Origin: Planctomycetota bacterium
Lineage (GTDB): Bacteria > Planctomycetota > Planctomycetia > Gemmatales > Gemmataceae
Assembly: GCA_016873095.1 (NCBI GenBank)
Contig: VGYC01000065.1
Location: 1-34,079, forward strand
Direction of reading: 5' to 3'
Length of the DNA: 34,079 nt
Shown here: piece by piece, positions 26,517 to 34,079 of the stretch
How the letters are laid out: every line of letters starts with the position of its first letter
Position numbering within the stretch: position 1 is the stretch's first letter
Made by a program: the position numbers and the translations under genes
Notes under the pieces: generated by a model
What the model saw: only the letters and a program-made list of their open reading frames with translations
Databases searched by the model: none
What the model was told of the DNA's origin: nothing

Positions 26517-27656
26517 TCAGGGACCAGGATCGAGAAGGGCTGCGATGACCTGAGCGTAGACGCGATGGCCGAAGTCGTTCGGATGGTTGACGCCGTTTCC
26601 GGTTTGATCCCAGTCCTGCTTGAGATCCAGGAACCGGGCCCAGATCGAAGTCAGGTCCGCGACTGCGACACCGGGCTCGGCCAGTTCCTGCAAGGCATCG
26701 CGATACTGTGGGCAGAGCTCATGCTTGAGTCGGACCCATGCGCGATTGCCGAGCATCGATGCCACCAGAATGAACTCACAGTCGGGCAAGCGGGCACGGA
26801 TCTTCTTGATCATGGATTTGGTGTTGGCTTGATAATCCTTCGCGGCCCGGCCGGCCGAATCGTTCATCCCGAACGCAAGGATCACCAGATCCGGCTTCGC
26901 GTCAGCAACCTTGTCGATCTGTGTCAGTCCCCAGCTGGTATCGGTCCCGCCGACCGCAAGATTCTTCATGCGGACCGGTCCGTGAAAGCGCGCGGCTAAG
27001 TGCGCGCGCAGCAACTCCGGATATGCCGGCTGGAATGGCATCGCCTCGTAGAGCGCCGACGCATTGGCGCCTGCCGAGATGCTGTCCCCGAGCGTCACGA
27101 TCGACAGCGCTTGCCGCTTGACGAGTTTCGCCACGGATCGTGGCAATGCCTTGCCATCGAATCTCGGCACCGACGCTTTCCACAAGTCGGGCGCGTGCGT
27201 GTAGGTGATGCAGGTCTGCATCGCGGCGTACTCGAGCTTGCCGCCGAAAAAGATCTCGCCCTTGCCGTCCCGGTGCGTCAGCTCGTATTTCTGCGATTTG
27301 GCCGGCCGGCGCAATTGCTCGGGCGTTCGCGATGGAATGCGCGAGCCCTCCGGGAGCACGATGGTGCGCGACTCCGGCTTCCAGACATAATCCCTGCCGC
27401 TCTGGTAAGTCACGTCTCCCGCCGAATTGCGAACCGCCAGCACCTTGCGCACCGGGAACAGTACCGAGGCCCGTGCCGTGCCCGTCCTGGCATCCTTGAT
27501 GAACAAGACAGATTCCCCTTCGACCCGGTCACCCGCCCAGAACGGCCGCAACAGCTCCGGCGCATACTGCCACGTTTTCGCTCGCTCCTGGCCCAGAGCG
27601 GCCGTCAGCGGCCAACCCAGGGAGAACCCGACGACAAGGATTACTGTTCGCCACAT
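26517..27656 (-). CDS. Secreted SGNH/GDSL-family hydrolase
   Basis: A 379-residue protein with a signal peptide (residues 1-22, hydrophobic core VILVVGFSLGWPLTAAL). An N-terminal beta-type domain of about 150 residues precedes the SGNH hydrolase domain. Block I is TLGDSISAGA (Ser192), block II is NLAVGGTDTSWG (Gly236-237), block III is FGMNDS (Asn265) and block V is GVNHPNDFGH (His358). In block V the usual Asp before His is not at the standard place: the stretch reads N-G-V-N-H-P. Such enzymes are esterases or deacetylases, often on polysaccharides; a role near the GH9 cellulase in polysaccharide use is possible but not shown. The ATG at 27656 has AGAGG upstream. It is divergent from the DinB gene. 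Confidence 0.88.
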   Translation of the reverse strand: MWRTVILVVGFSLGWPLTAALGQERAKTWQYAPELLRPFWAGDRVEGESVLFIKDARTGTARASVLFPVRKVLAVRNSAGDVTYQSGRDYVWKPESRTIVLPEGSRIPSRTPEQLRRPAKSQKYELTHRDGKGEIFFGGKLEYAAMQTCITYTHAPDLWKASVPRFDGKALPRSVAKLVKRQALSIVTLGDSISAGANASALYEAMPFQPAYPELLRAHLAARFHGPVRMKNLAVGGTDTSWGLTQIDKVADAKPDLVILAFGMNDSAGRAAKDYQANTKSMIKKIRARLPDCEFILVASMLGNRAWVRLKHELCPQYRDALQELAEPGVAVADLTSIWARFLDLKQDWDQTGNGVNHPNDFGHRVYAQVIAALLDPGP

Positions 27657-27731
27657 GCGCGCCTCTGGAATTCTGGCCTTCTAAAACGGCAACGCCCTAC
27701 AGTTACCGTAGCAACCCGGAGGATCGAGACC

Positions 27732-28319
27732 ATGGATTACGAATATATCGCTATCCCCGAGGCCGACGTGCCGCTGGCAGCCGAGCCAGTTTTCCAGCAC
27801 GTCGTCACGACCTATGCCGGCGAGGCAAACAAGACCGTGAGCATGTGGCGGGCCGTGCCGGATGACCTTCTCGACTTCAAGCCGCACGCAAAGACGAATT
27901 CCATACGCACGATCCTGGTTCACCAGCTTCTCTCCGAGCGCCGCTTCTTCGCAATGTTCATCGGCACGAAGGAGCCTCCTGTCGAAGAACTGCTGCCGAT
28001 GAGTGAGAACCCGGTCGTCGAGGAGTATATTGCGAAGTACGTCATGTTGGTGAAGCTGCGTCTGCCGCAGATAGCGGGCGGCACGACCTCATGGTGGTTG
28101 GAACAACGGCCCTTCTTCGGTGGCTTGCACAGGGAGCGCATCTGGATCTTCTGGCGGCGAGTACTGCACACGGCCCATCATCGGACCCAGGTGCAATCCT
28201 GGCTGCGGCTGGCCGGACAGCACGTCCCGCCGATCTACGGACCATCGGGCGACGTGCAATGGGCCGAGGACGACCCGACGTACTCACTGGAGGCGGCGAA
28301 GCGCGGCGGCGACAACTGA
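27732..28319 (+). CDS. DinB-like four-helix-bundle protein
   Basis: A 195-residue protein of the DinB/YfiT-like fold. The ATG at 27732 follows GGAGGA. The three histidines of the usual metal site are His64 (ILVHQLLSE), His146 and His150 (VLHTAHHRTQ). A TYAGEANKTVSMWRAVPDDL stretch lies in the first helix, as in other DinB proteins. Members include thiol-dependent transferases (mycothiol, bacillithiol) and proteins induced by DNA damage; most are uncharacterised. No signal peptide is present. It is divergent from the SGNH hydrolase gene with 75 bp between the starts, and is followed by a repeat element. Confidence 0.88.
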   Translation: MDYEYIAIPEADVPLAAEPVFQHVVTTYAGEANKTVSMWRAVPDDLLDFKPHAKTNSIRTILVHQLLSERRFFAMFIGTKEPPVEELLPMSENPVVEEYIAKYVMLVKLRLPQIAGGTTSWWLEQRPFFGGLHRERIWIFWRRVLHTAHHRTQVQSWLRLAGQHVPPIYGPSGDVQWAEDDPTYSLEAAKRGGDN

Positions 28320-28393
28320 CGTCTTGACTTCCTAGGCCTTGGTCCGTTTTCCGGTGCCTCCGCTACAATACATGGCAACATGGCGTCTCAGAG

Positions 28394-28497
28394 GCTGTCC
28401 GAAAAGGGGTCAGACCCCCTGCGTTTCGTGTGATCCAGCGTCAATCTGGGGACTTTGCACCTGGTTGGGCAAGGGGTCTGACCCCTTTTCGGACAGC
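28394..28497. repeat. REP/MITE-like palindromic element with 25-bp perfect inverted ends
   Basis: The arms at 28394-28418 and 28473-28497 are perfect inverted copies beginning GCTGTCCGAAAAGGGGTC and ending at the core GACCCC. The 54-bp centre is unpaired. The family is known from many genomes, often near REP-associated tyrosine transposases; none is in this window. A shortened relative lies at 26463-26510. A 10-bp direct repeat, ACATGGCGTC, lies outside both arms (28378-28387 and 28540-28549). Confidence 0.85.
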
Positions 28498-28541
28498 GTC
28501 TCGAAGATGCAACGTGTCAGCCCTGGGATGGTGCTGGGCAC

Positions 28542-29495
28542 ATGGCGTCCAATCCATTGCAAGCATTGCTCGATGCCCGCGGTACGGTGGTGCTTGACGG
28601 CGCCCTGGCCACCGAACTGGAGCGGCGCGGCGCCGATCTGGACGACCCGCTGTGGTCCGCGCGGCTCTTGATCGACGAGCCCGAACGGATCCGCGAGGTT
28701 CATCGCGAGTACTTTGCCGCCGGGGCCGACATTGCCACCACCGCCAGCTACCAGGCGACCTTTGCCGGTTTCGCGCGGCGCGGGCTTGACGCCCAGTCGG
28801 CGGCGTGCTTGCTGCGGCTGAGCGTGCAGCTTGCCCGGGAAGCGCGGGATGAGTTCCTCGCTGCCGTCGGGCCGCGCGACGCCGTGCCGCTCGTCGCTGC
28901 CTCGTGTGGCTGCTACGGTGCAGCCCTGCACGACGGCTCGGAGTATCGTGGCGACTATGGTCTGTCCCGCCAGCAACTCAGCGACTTCCACCGGCCCAGA
29001 CTGGAGTCACTGCTTGAGAGCGAACCCGACCTGCTTGCTTTCGAGACCATTCCTTGCCTGATCGAAGCCGAAGCCATAGTCCGGCTGCTGGAGAACTACC
29101 CGCACGTGTCGGCATGGTTGAGCTTCAGTTGCCGGGATGAACGGCATGTGTGCCACGGCGAGCGCCTGCATGAGTGCCTGGTCGTTGCGGAGTCAGCGCC
29201 GCAAGTAACGGCCGCCGGCATCAACTGCACGCCGCCGCGCTTCGTGAACGCCTTGCTGGAAAGCCTTGCCGGCCATGCGTGCAAGCCACTCATCGTTTAT
29301 CCCAATCGCGGTGAGTCCTGGGACGCGCCGCATCGTCGCTGGCTGCCTGGCCCGGCCATGCCCGGCGACTGGGGCCAGGCTGCCAGGCAGTGGCGTGCCC
29401 GCGGCGCCCGCATCATCGGCGGTTGTTGCCGCACCACGCCGGCCGACATTCGCGCGCTCCGCCTCGCCATGGAGGCAGGCAGTTTCGACGTGTAG
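28542..29495 (+). CDS. Homocysteine S-methyltransferase family protein (MmuM-like)
   Basis: A 317-residue zinc-dependent methyltransferase. It would pass a methyl group from S-methylmethionine or a similar donor to homocysteine to give methionine. Family motifs are VLDGALATELERRG (17-30), DPLWSARLL, ADIATTASYQAT, the ligand Cys229 (GINCTPP) and the paired Cys295-Cys296 (GGCCRTTPADI). The length is normal for MmuM/Hmt enzymes and too short for MetH, so cobalamin is not expected. The ATG at 28542 starts 44 bp after the palindromic element; no strong Shine-Dalgarno site is seen (GGTGCTGGG). It may be transcribed from within or through the element. Confidence 0.92.
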   Translation: MASNPLQALLDARGTVVLDGALATELERRGADLDDPLWSARLLIDEPERIREVHREYFAAGADIATTASYQATFAGFARRGLDAQSAACLLRLSVQLAREARDEFLAAVGPRDAVPLVAASCGCYGAALHDGSEYRGDYGLSRQQLSDFHRPRLESLLESEPDLLAFETIPCLIEAEAIVRLLENYPHVSAWLSFSCRDERHVCHGERLHECLVVAESAPQVTAAGINCTPPRFVNALLESLAGHACKPLIVYPNRGESWDAPHRRWLPGPAMPGDWGQAARQWRARGARIIGGCCRTTPADIRALRLAMEAGSFDV

Positions 29496-29821
29496 ACACT
29501 TCGCGACGTCAGCGAGGTTTCCCGACGCAACGGCTCGTCGGCAACCTCGCCATGATGGCGAAGACTATGCGAAAGGCAGAGAACCACGGATTTCACTGAT
29601 GGCACGGATGAGTTGCCTGGAGTGCGCGAAACCGCCGAGCGAGCTTCCTTCACGCATGTCGGGCGGAGCGGTCTGGTTCAGGCGAGCTTACCCCCGGCAA
29701 CGAATCTGTCCGACGACGCCGTGCCGCAACCTGTTTCACCGTAACGGCTGCGACACTCAGCGCGCCGGGCATTTCGTTGCCGGGGTGCCGAGAGGGGGGT
29801 GGCAACGCAACGAATCTTTGC
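29496..29821. other. Intergenic region with short repeats
   Basis: These 326 bp between convergent genes hold no gene. They contain a CACGGATTTCACTGATGGCA-type sequence (around 29583-29608) with its CACGGAT repeated; similar sequences are common intergenic repeats in planctomycetes. GCAACGAATCT occurs twice (29697-29707 and 29807-29817). A CGTTGCC/GGCAACG stem (29775-29807) may end the GH9 transcript. Confidence 0.55.
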
Positions 29822-32800
29822 TTACAGCACCTCCACTTCCTTCTCGTTCACCAGGATTCCCGTCGGCGTCGGCACGGTTCCGGGCGTGCCCTGGAAGCCG
29901 AAGGTGACTTCGCCGCCGGCGGCGATGGTCTTGTTCCAGTCGGCGGCGCGGATGACGTAGCGCTTGCCGACATGGCTGACGATGACCGCATTCCAGATCG
30001 ACGTGATCGCGCCGTCGAAGTCGAAGGCGATGGTCCAGCCGTTGATGGCCGCCGCGCCCAGATTGCGGATAGTCATGTCGGCGACGAAGCCGGTGCTCCA
30101 GTTATCGCGGACCTTGAAGGCAACGCCGATGCCCGTCGCCGGCGCATCGTCGTCGGCGATTGACCCGGTTGCCTGCGCGATGCCGATCACTGCGTTGGTC
30201 GCGCCGCTGAGGTTCACGAAGAAGGTCTCCTTGCCCTCGACCAGCGTGTCACCCAGGATGGTGACGGCGATGGTCTGCGTCGTGGTCCCCGGCGCGAAAG
30301 CGAGTGTGCCGCTGGCGGCGAGGTAGTCGCTGCCGGCCGTGGCGGAACCGTTGGCCGTGGCGTAGCTGACCGTTACCGGACTCGTCGCCGGCCCGGAAAG
30401 TTGCACGGTGAAGACGGCCGTCTTCGTTCCGGTATTGCCTTCGGTCACCGTCACGTCGTTGATGGAGATGATCGGCACGCCGGGCGTCGAGGTCGGCGTC
30501 AGTCCGGAGAGGTGTTGCGTGCCAAACTCGTACACCGGGATGAAATCGCTGGGCGCGAGCAGGTCGCGGTTCAAGGACAGGCCCTGGAACGACCAGTCGT
30601 TGGCCGGGTTCCATGCCGACGCCGGCAAGCCGTTGCGCAGGCCGATGCGTAGCTGCGACTCCTTGGCGAACATGCCGGCGCCGGGGCCGATCACCACGCC
30701 GGCGAAGCTGACATCCACGTAGTAAATGCGCTGGGCGGCATCCCATGGCAGCAGCACGCTGAGCTTGGCGCCCTGCGAGTAGCTGGACTGGACGACCACG
30801 TCGCTGACCGTGTAACCGGCAGCGTAAACCTCGGAGAGATTCACGAAGTAACGGAAGGACAGGTCGGAGCTGAGCCGCGCCGGCCAGGCGGAGCGATTGT
30901 TGAGGACGGCGCGCACCTCGGTGAAGGTGCTGCCCTGCTGGTTGACGCTGGCCTGGACAAAGAACTCCCGATCGCGGACATCCGGCTTCGGGAAGTCGGC
31001 GAGCGGTTGCCCGCCGTACTCGAGGAACAGCCGGGCGAGAGCGCCGGTGAAGCCGGCGTTGTAGTCGAGGGCGACCTCGTTGCTGATGTAGTTGCTACGG
31101 ACGTCGTGGTAATCGTTGTCGTTGGCCGATTCGGGACCGCCGACGAGCGCGCCGTAGAGCACGTGGCGGTTGGGCGCGGCATTGGAGACGTTGCCGTCCC
31201 AGATGCCGCTGCCGCCGCGATGGTGCGGGTTCTGCGGCGGGTTGTTGCCGAAGCCGACCACGTAGCTGCGGTTGTTCGGGTTCTTGCCGAGGATGTACTC
31301 CATCTGCCCGAGCGCGAAATCGTGGTAGCGGCCGTTGTAGTCCTTCACCGTGTCAGCATAGATCAGGGCGATGAAGGCCGTCGTCGAGGCGTAGCGGAGC
31401 GAGCCCCAGTTGCTGAGGAACGCCAGCCCGCCGGGGGTGTAGGTGATGCGCGTCGCGCCGCCGTTGATGCCGACCGACCAGTAGTCGAGCCAGCGCTCGG
31501 CGTCGCTGCGATAAACCTGCTTGCCGGTGGCCTGGGCCAGCATGACGGCGGCGCCGTAGCGCTTGTCGTCCCACGAGTGCGTCCAGGTCATCGTCTGCCC
31601 GGCGAAGTGCTGGGCGTAGTAGGTCTCGGCCTTGTTGAGATAGGCGGCGTTGCCAGTGGCCTTGTAGAGCCAGATGGCGCCCCAGACGAGTTCGTCCTGG
31701 TAGCCGCTGAAGGAGTTGTAATAGCTGGCGGCGTCGGTGATGCTGTCGCTGTACTTGCCGCGGTAAGTATCGGCGAAGGAGTAGAGCTGGATGGCGTGTT
31801 GCAGAAGCTTGTCGGCGTAGGCCGTATCGGTGGCGCGGAAGACCAGCGACGCGGCGGCGAGGGCGGCGGCGGCCTCGCCGGCGAGGTCCGAGCCGGGGCG
31901 CGTGGCATCGATCTTGTACGCCGGCCGGGCCATCTGCATCACTTCGGGCGGCACCCAGGCGGCATGGTCCAGATCGCCGCGGCCAACCTGGCCCCAGAAC
32001 TCGTTGGGCGCCGTGTGCGCCTTCACGATCCAGTCGGTCCCCCACTTGATCGCTTCGAGCACGCGGTCGAGCTGCCCGCTCTGCTGATAGGCGTCGCGAT
32101 ACTGGTCGACGCCCCAGGCGAGCAACGTCATGGAGCCGGACATGGGCAGGCCGAACTTGACGTGATCGCCGGCGTCGTAGTAGCCGCCGGTGAGATCCAC
32201 ACCGACGTCGCTGCCGTCGCTCATGGCCGAGTCGCCACGCCAGTCCACGATGTAGTCATCCGGCAGATCGCCGGAACGATTAGCCTCATAGAAGAACAGC
32301 GCTTTCTGCAAGGCCTCGCCATAGTTGAACGTGGACGTTGTCGGCGCATCGTCGTTGATGATCGTGCCCTGTCCCGCGGCGACGGCGATGGTTGCACCCA
32401 CCGCCGCCGACAAGTTGACGAAGAATGTCTCGTTGCTTTCCTGCAACGTGTCTCCCTTTACCTGGATCGCAACCGTCTTTTGCGTCTCACCCGCTGCGAA
32501 CGTCAGCGTTCCGGAAGCAGCGACGTAGTCACTACCAGCGCTGGCGGTGCCGTCGGCCGTGGTGTAAGCGACGCTGACGGTGCCGGACGCGGCTTTCGAC
32601 AGGCTGACCGTGAACGTCGCCAGCGTCGTGCCGGAATTGCCTTCGGTCACGCTGGCGTTGCCGATGGAGATTGTCGGCAACGCCACGGCGACATCGTCGT
32701 TCATGATCGTACCGAGAGCCTGGACGCGCGCCAGCGTCGCTCCCACTGGATTGCTGAGCTTGAAGAGGAACGTCTCATTCGGCTCGACCGTGGTGTCGCC

Positions 32801-33805
32801 ATTGACCAGCACGCTGACGGTCCTCTGCGTCTGCCCGGCGGCAAACGTGACGGTCCCGCTGATCGCCTGGTAATCGCTGCCGGCGAGCGCCGTCTGATCG
32901 GCGGTGGCATACGCCACGCTGACGGCCTGCGTCGCCGCCTGGGACAACGTCAGCGTGAAAGTCGCGGTGGTCGTGCCGGCGTTGCCCTCGGTGACGCTGA
33001 CATCGGCCACCGTGATGGACGGCGTCGCCGGCGGCGGTGGTGGCGTGACGCCGCCGACCGGCTGGCCATTGAAGATGTGGCCGGTCGGCTTGGTGGTGAC
33101 GTTGCCGGGCGAGCCGTTGAAGCCGAACGACACCGTCGCGCCCGGCGCGATGACGGCGTTGTGTCCGCCGTCGCGGATCACGTAGTGGTTGCCTTGCCGG
33201 CTGTCGATGCGTGCGTTCCAGATCGAGTCGATGGCATGGCCGAAGTCGAACTCCAACTTCCAGCCGGAGATGCTGGCCGTCCCCGTGTTCTTGATGGAGA
33301 TGCTGCCGCCGAAGCCGGTTTTCCAGTCGCTGGTCACGGCGAAGTCGACAGCCACCGTGGACGTGGCTGCGGGCTCGGCGCCCCAGGTGAGGACATAGCT
33401 ACTCGGCGAAGTGGTCCCGCCGGCGGTGAAGCCGAAGCTGGCGCTCTTGCCGGCGTCGAGGTTGCCATTGCTGCCGTCCGCCTTGACGATGTAGCGGTCG
33501 CCGACGTGGCTGACGATCTGGGCGTTCCAGATGGAATCGATATTGGTGGCGAGGTTGAACTCGAGCCGCCAGTCGTGGATAGTCGCGCTCTGGTCGTTGA
33601 GCAGCGTGACGCCGGCCTGGTAGCCGCTGCCCCAGTTGTTGACGACGGCGAAGGTGACGGCCGGCGTGGTGTCGATGCCGGCGGCGGGGACCAGGCGATC
33701 TTCGAGGCGCTCCAGCGCCAGCGTGGCACGCTTGCGGCGCACAGGCTTGGGCTCTGATCGTTTGAGGCGAAACCAATTCGCGGACCATCGGCGCAGAGTG
33801 AGCAT
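29822..33805 (-). CDS. Secreted multimodular GH9 cellulase (CBM2-CBM2-Calx-Calx-GH9-CBM3c-Calx-CBM2)
   Basis: A 1327-residue enzyme. The ATG at 33805 follows GGAGG; the frame upstream to 33889 is not supported. Order: a basic N-terminus with LERLEDRLVPAA (31-42), CBM2 (46-141), CBM2 (151-250), a Pro-rich linker, Calx-beta (262-371), Calx-beta (378-486), GH9 (492-940), CBM3c-like (943-1095), Calx-beta (1112-1219) and CBM2 (1225-1327). GH9 residues seen are Asp544 and Asp547 (GGYYDAGDHVKFG), His861 (NPHHRGGSG) and the acid Glu910 (DVRSNYISNEVALDYNAGF). GH9-CBM3c pairs are typical of processive endoglucanases (theme B). The CBM2 modules bind crystalline cellulose. Calx-beta modules probably act as calcium-stiffened spacers. 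It is expected outside the cell or on its surface. Confidence 0.95.
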   Translation of the reverse strand: MLTLRRWSANWFRLKRSEPKPVRRKRATLALERLEDRLVPAAGIDTTPAVTFAVVNNWGSGYQAGVTLLNDQSATIHDWRLEFNLATNIDSIWNAQIVSHVGDRYIVKADGSNGNLDAGKSASFGFTAGGTTSPSSYVLTWGAEPAATSTVAVDFAVTSDWKTGFGGSISIKNTGTASISGWKLEFDFGHAIDSIWNARIDSRQGNHYVIRDGGHNAVIAPGATVSFGFNGSPGNVTTKPTGHIFNGQPVGGVTPPPPPATPSITVADVSVTEGNAGTTTATFTLTLSQAATQAVSVAYATADQTALAGSDYQAISGTVTFAAGQTQRTVSVLVNGDTTVEPNETFLFKLSNPVGATLARVQALGTIMNDDVAVALPTISIGNASVTEGNSGTTLATFTVSLSKAASGTVSVAYTTADGTASAGSDYVAASGTLTFAAGETQKTVAIQVKGDTLQESNETFFVNLSAAVGATIAVAAGQGTIINDDAPTTSTFNYGEALQKALFFYEANRSGDLPDDYIVDWRGDSAMSDGSDVGVDLTGGYYDAGDHVKFGLPMSGSMTLLAWGVDQYRDAYQQSGQLDRVLEAIKWGTDWIVKAHTAPNEFWGQVGRGDLDHAAWVPPEVMQMARPAYKIDATRPGSDLAGEAAAALAAASLVFRATDTAYADKLLQHAIQLYSFADTYRGKYSDSITDAASYYNSFSGYQDELVWGAIWLYKATGNAAYLNKAETYYAQHFAGQTMTWTHSWDDKRYGAAVMLAQATGKQVYRSDAERWLDYWSVGINGGATRITYTPGGLAFLSNWGSLRYASTTAFIALIYADTVKDYNGRYHDFALGQMEYILGKNPNNRSYVVGFGNNPPQNPHHRGGSGIWDGNVSNAAPNRHVLYGALVGGPESANDNDYHDVRSNYISNEVALDYNAGFTGALARLFLEYGGQPLADFPKPDVRDREFFVQASVNQQGSTFTEVRAVLNNRSAWPARLSSDLSFRYFVNLSEVYAAGYTVSDVVVQSSYSQGAKLSVLLPWDAAQRIYYVDVSFAGVVIGPGAGMFAKESQLRIGLRNGLPASAWNPANDWSFQGLSLNRDLLAPSDFIPVYEFGTQHLSGLTPTSTPGVPIISINDVTVTEGNTGTKTAVFTVQLSGPATSPVTVSYATANGSATAGSDYLAASGTLAFAPGTTTQTIAVTILGDTLVEGKETFFVNLSGATNAVIGIAQATGSIADDDAPATGIGVAFKVRDNWSTGFVADMTIRNLGAAAINGWTIAFDFDGAITSIWNAVIVSHVGKRYVIRAADWNKTIAAGGEVTFGFQGTPGTVPTPTGILVNEKEVEVL

Positions 33806-34079
33806 GGTGTCCTCCAGAAGACCGGACGGGAAAACCAGCCGCGGCGCGTACCGCGGACCAATACACCGTTTCCTGAGATCCTGAGACAATCAACTGGATG
33901 GGAGCCTCGCCTCGTTCCGTTACGAGCGCCAAAGCTGAATTGATTACCCCGCATGTCTTGGTACGGGGTTCAAGTGGAATCGTTGAGCCCGGTTTTGTGT
34001 GAGTCTTCGGGCGGTGCGAAACAAGCCGCTTCTCTTCCCGCGGAACAGAGAAAGGCTAGCGGGGGTCCAGGGGGCGGCA
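33806..34079. other. Upstream region of the GH9 gene
   Basis: No gene is supportable. The ribosome site CCTCC (GGAGG on minus) is at 33811-33815. A TCCTGAGA direct repeat lies at about 33869-33887 and an ACCCCG/CGGGGT stem at 33947-33970. No clear promoter pair was found on minus. Confidence 0.4.

Noticed and set aside
29775-29807. CGTTGCC/GGCAACG stem as a firm GH9 terminator
   Set aside because: Only 7 bp with a 19-nt loop and no T-run; kept as a remark only.
31007-33757. A 916-codon open frame on plus, antisense to the GH9 gene
   Set aside because: Its product is a Val/Ala/Gly/Arg-rich string without domains, while the opposite strand encodes clear GH9, CBM and Calx-beta modules. Long antisense frames are common in GC-rich DNA.
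33806-33889. Upstream extension of the GH9 gene to 33889
   Set aside because: The ATG at 33805 has a strong GGAGG at proper spacing and leads into the LEDR-type start; the extra 28 residues have no support.

Overview
The window looks like a chromosomal segment of a GC-rich planctomycete, probably Gemmataceae-like. The evidence is the start-proximal LERLEDRLVP motif on a large secreted enzyme, a zinc-ribbon/charged-linker/membrane protein of planctomycete style, adaptor proteins fused to WD40, GAF and M50 modules, and many short intergenic repeats. This placement is inference; no rRNA or ribosomal marker is present. I found no tRNA, rRNA, CRISPR array, transposase gene or phage gene.

Layout. 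(1) 193-2725, plus strand: two small multi-pass membrane proteins, a membrane-anchored helical protein, and a fourth ORF in the same frame just after one TGA stop. (2) 2659-16747, minus strand, a long co-oriented block. In transcription order it has a GAF-GAF-membrane-HlyD protein, a HlyD-like adaptor carrying a WD40 propeller, a PqqD-like/M50 protease/HlyD fusion, a radical SAM protein, a metallophosphoesterase-fold protein with altered metal motifs, an MMPL/RND exporter, a zinc-ribbon/OB-fold membrane protein, an anti-sigma-like protein and an AzgA-type purine permease. (3) 16972-20756: a small unknown gene on minus, then a 666-residue membrane protein and a TIM-barrel sugar isomerase on plus. 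(4) 20776-24762: a TGS-domain GTPase on minus, then purine nucleoside phosphorylase and an ABC-2 exporter pair on plus. (5) 24967-29495: a lipase maturation factor homologue, an SGNH hydrolase (minus), a DinB-like protein and a homocysteine S-methyltransferase, with two copies of a GGGGTCAGACCCC-type palindromic repeat. (6) 29822-33805, minus: a 1327-residue GH9 cellulase with three CBM2, one CBM3c and three Calx-beta modules.

The best candidate for an undescribed system is the core of block 2 (8461-16747). Three different membrane-fusion-type proteins lie in a row, each joined to another functional module (cytoplasmic GAF sensing, an extracytoplasmic seven-bladed propeller, a membrane metalloprotease with a PqqD-like front). 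They are followed at 4 and 2 bp spacing by a radical SAM enzyme and a phosphoesterase-fold protein. PqqD-like, radical SAM and M50 modules together recall peptide-modification/export systems, but no precursor peptide or dedicated ABC ATPase is visible, so the substrate is unknown. Structured intergenic DNA is common: a heptamer array touching a start codon, an 18-bp perfect inverted repeat between two of the adaptor genes with a related copy 7 kb away, a hairpin holding two convergent stop codons, and a possible three-way-junction element.
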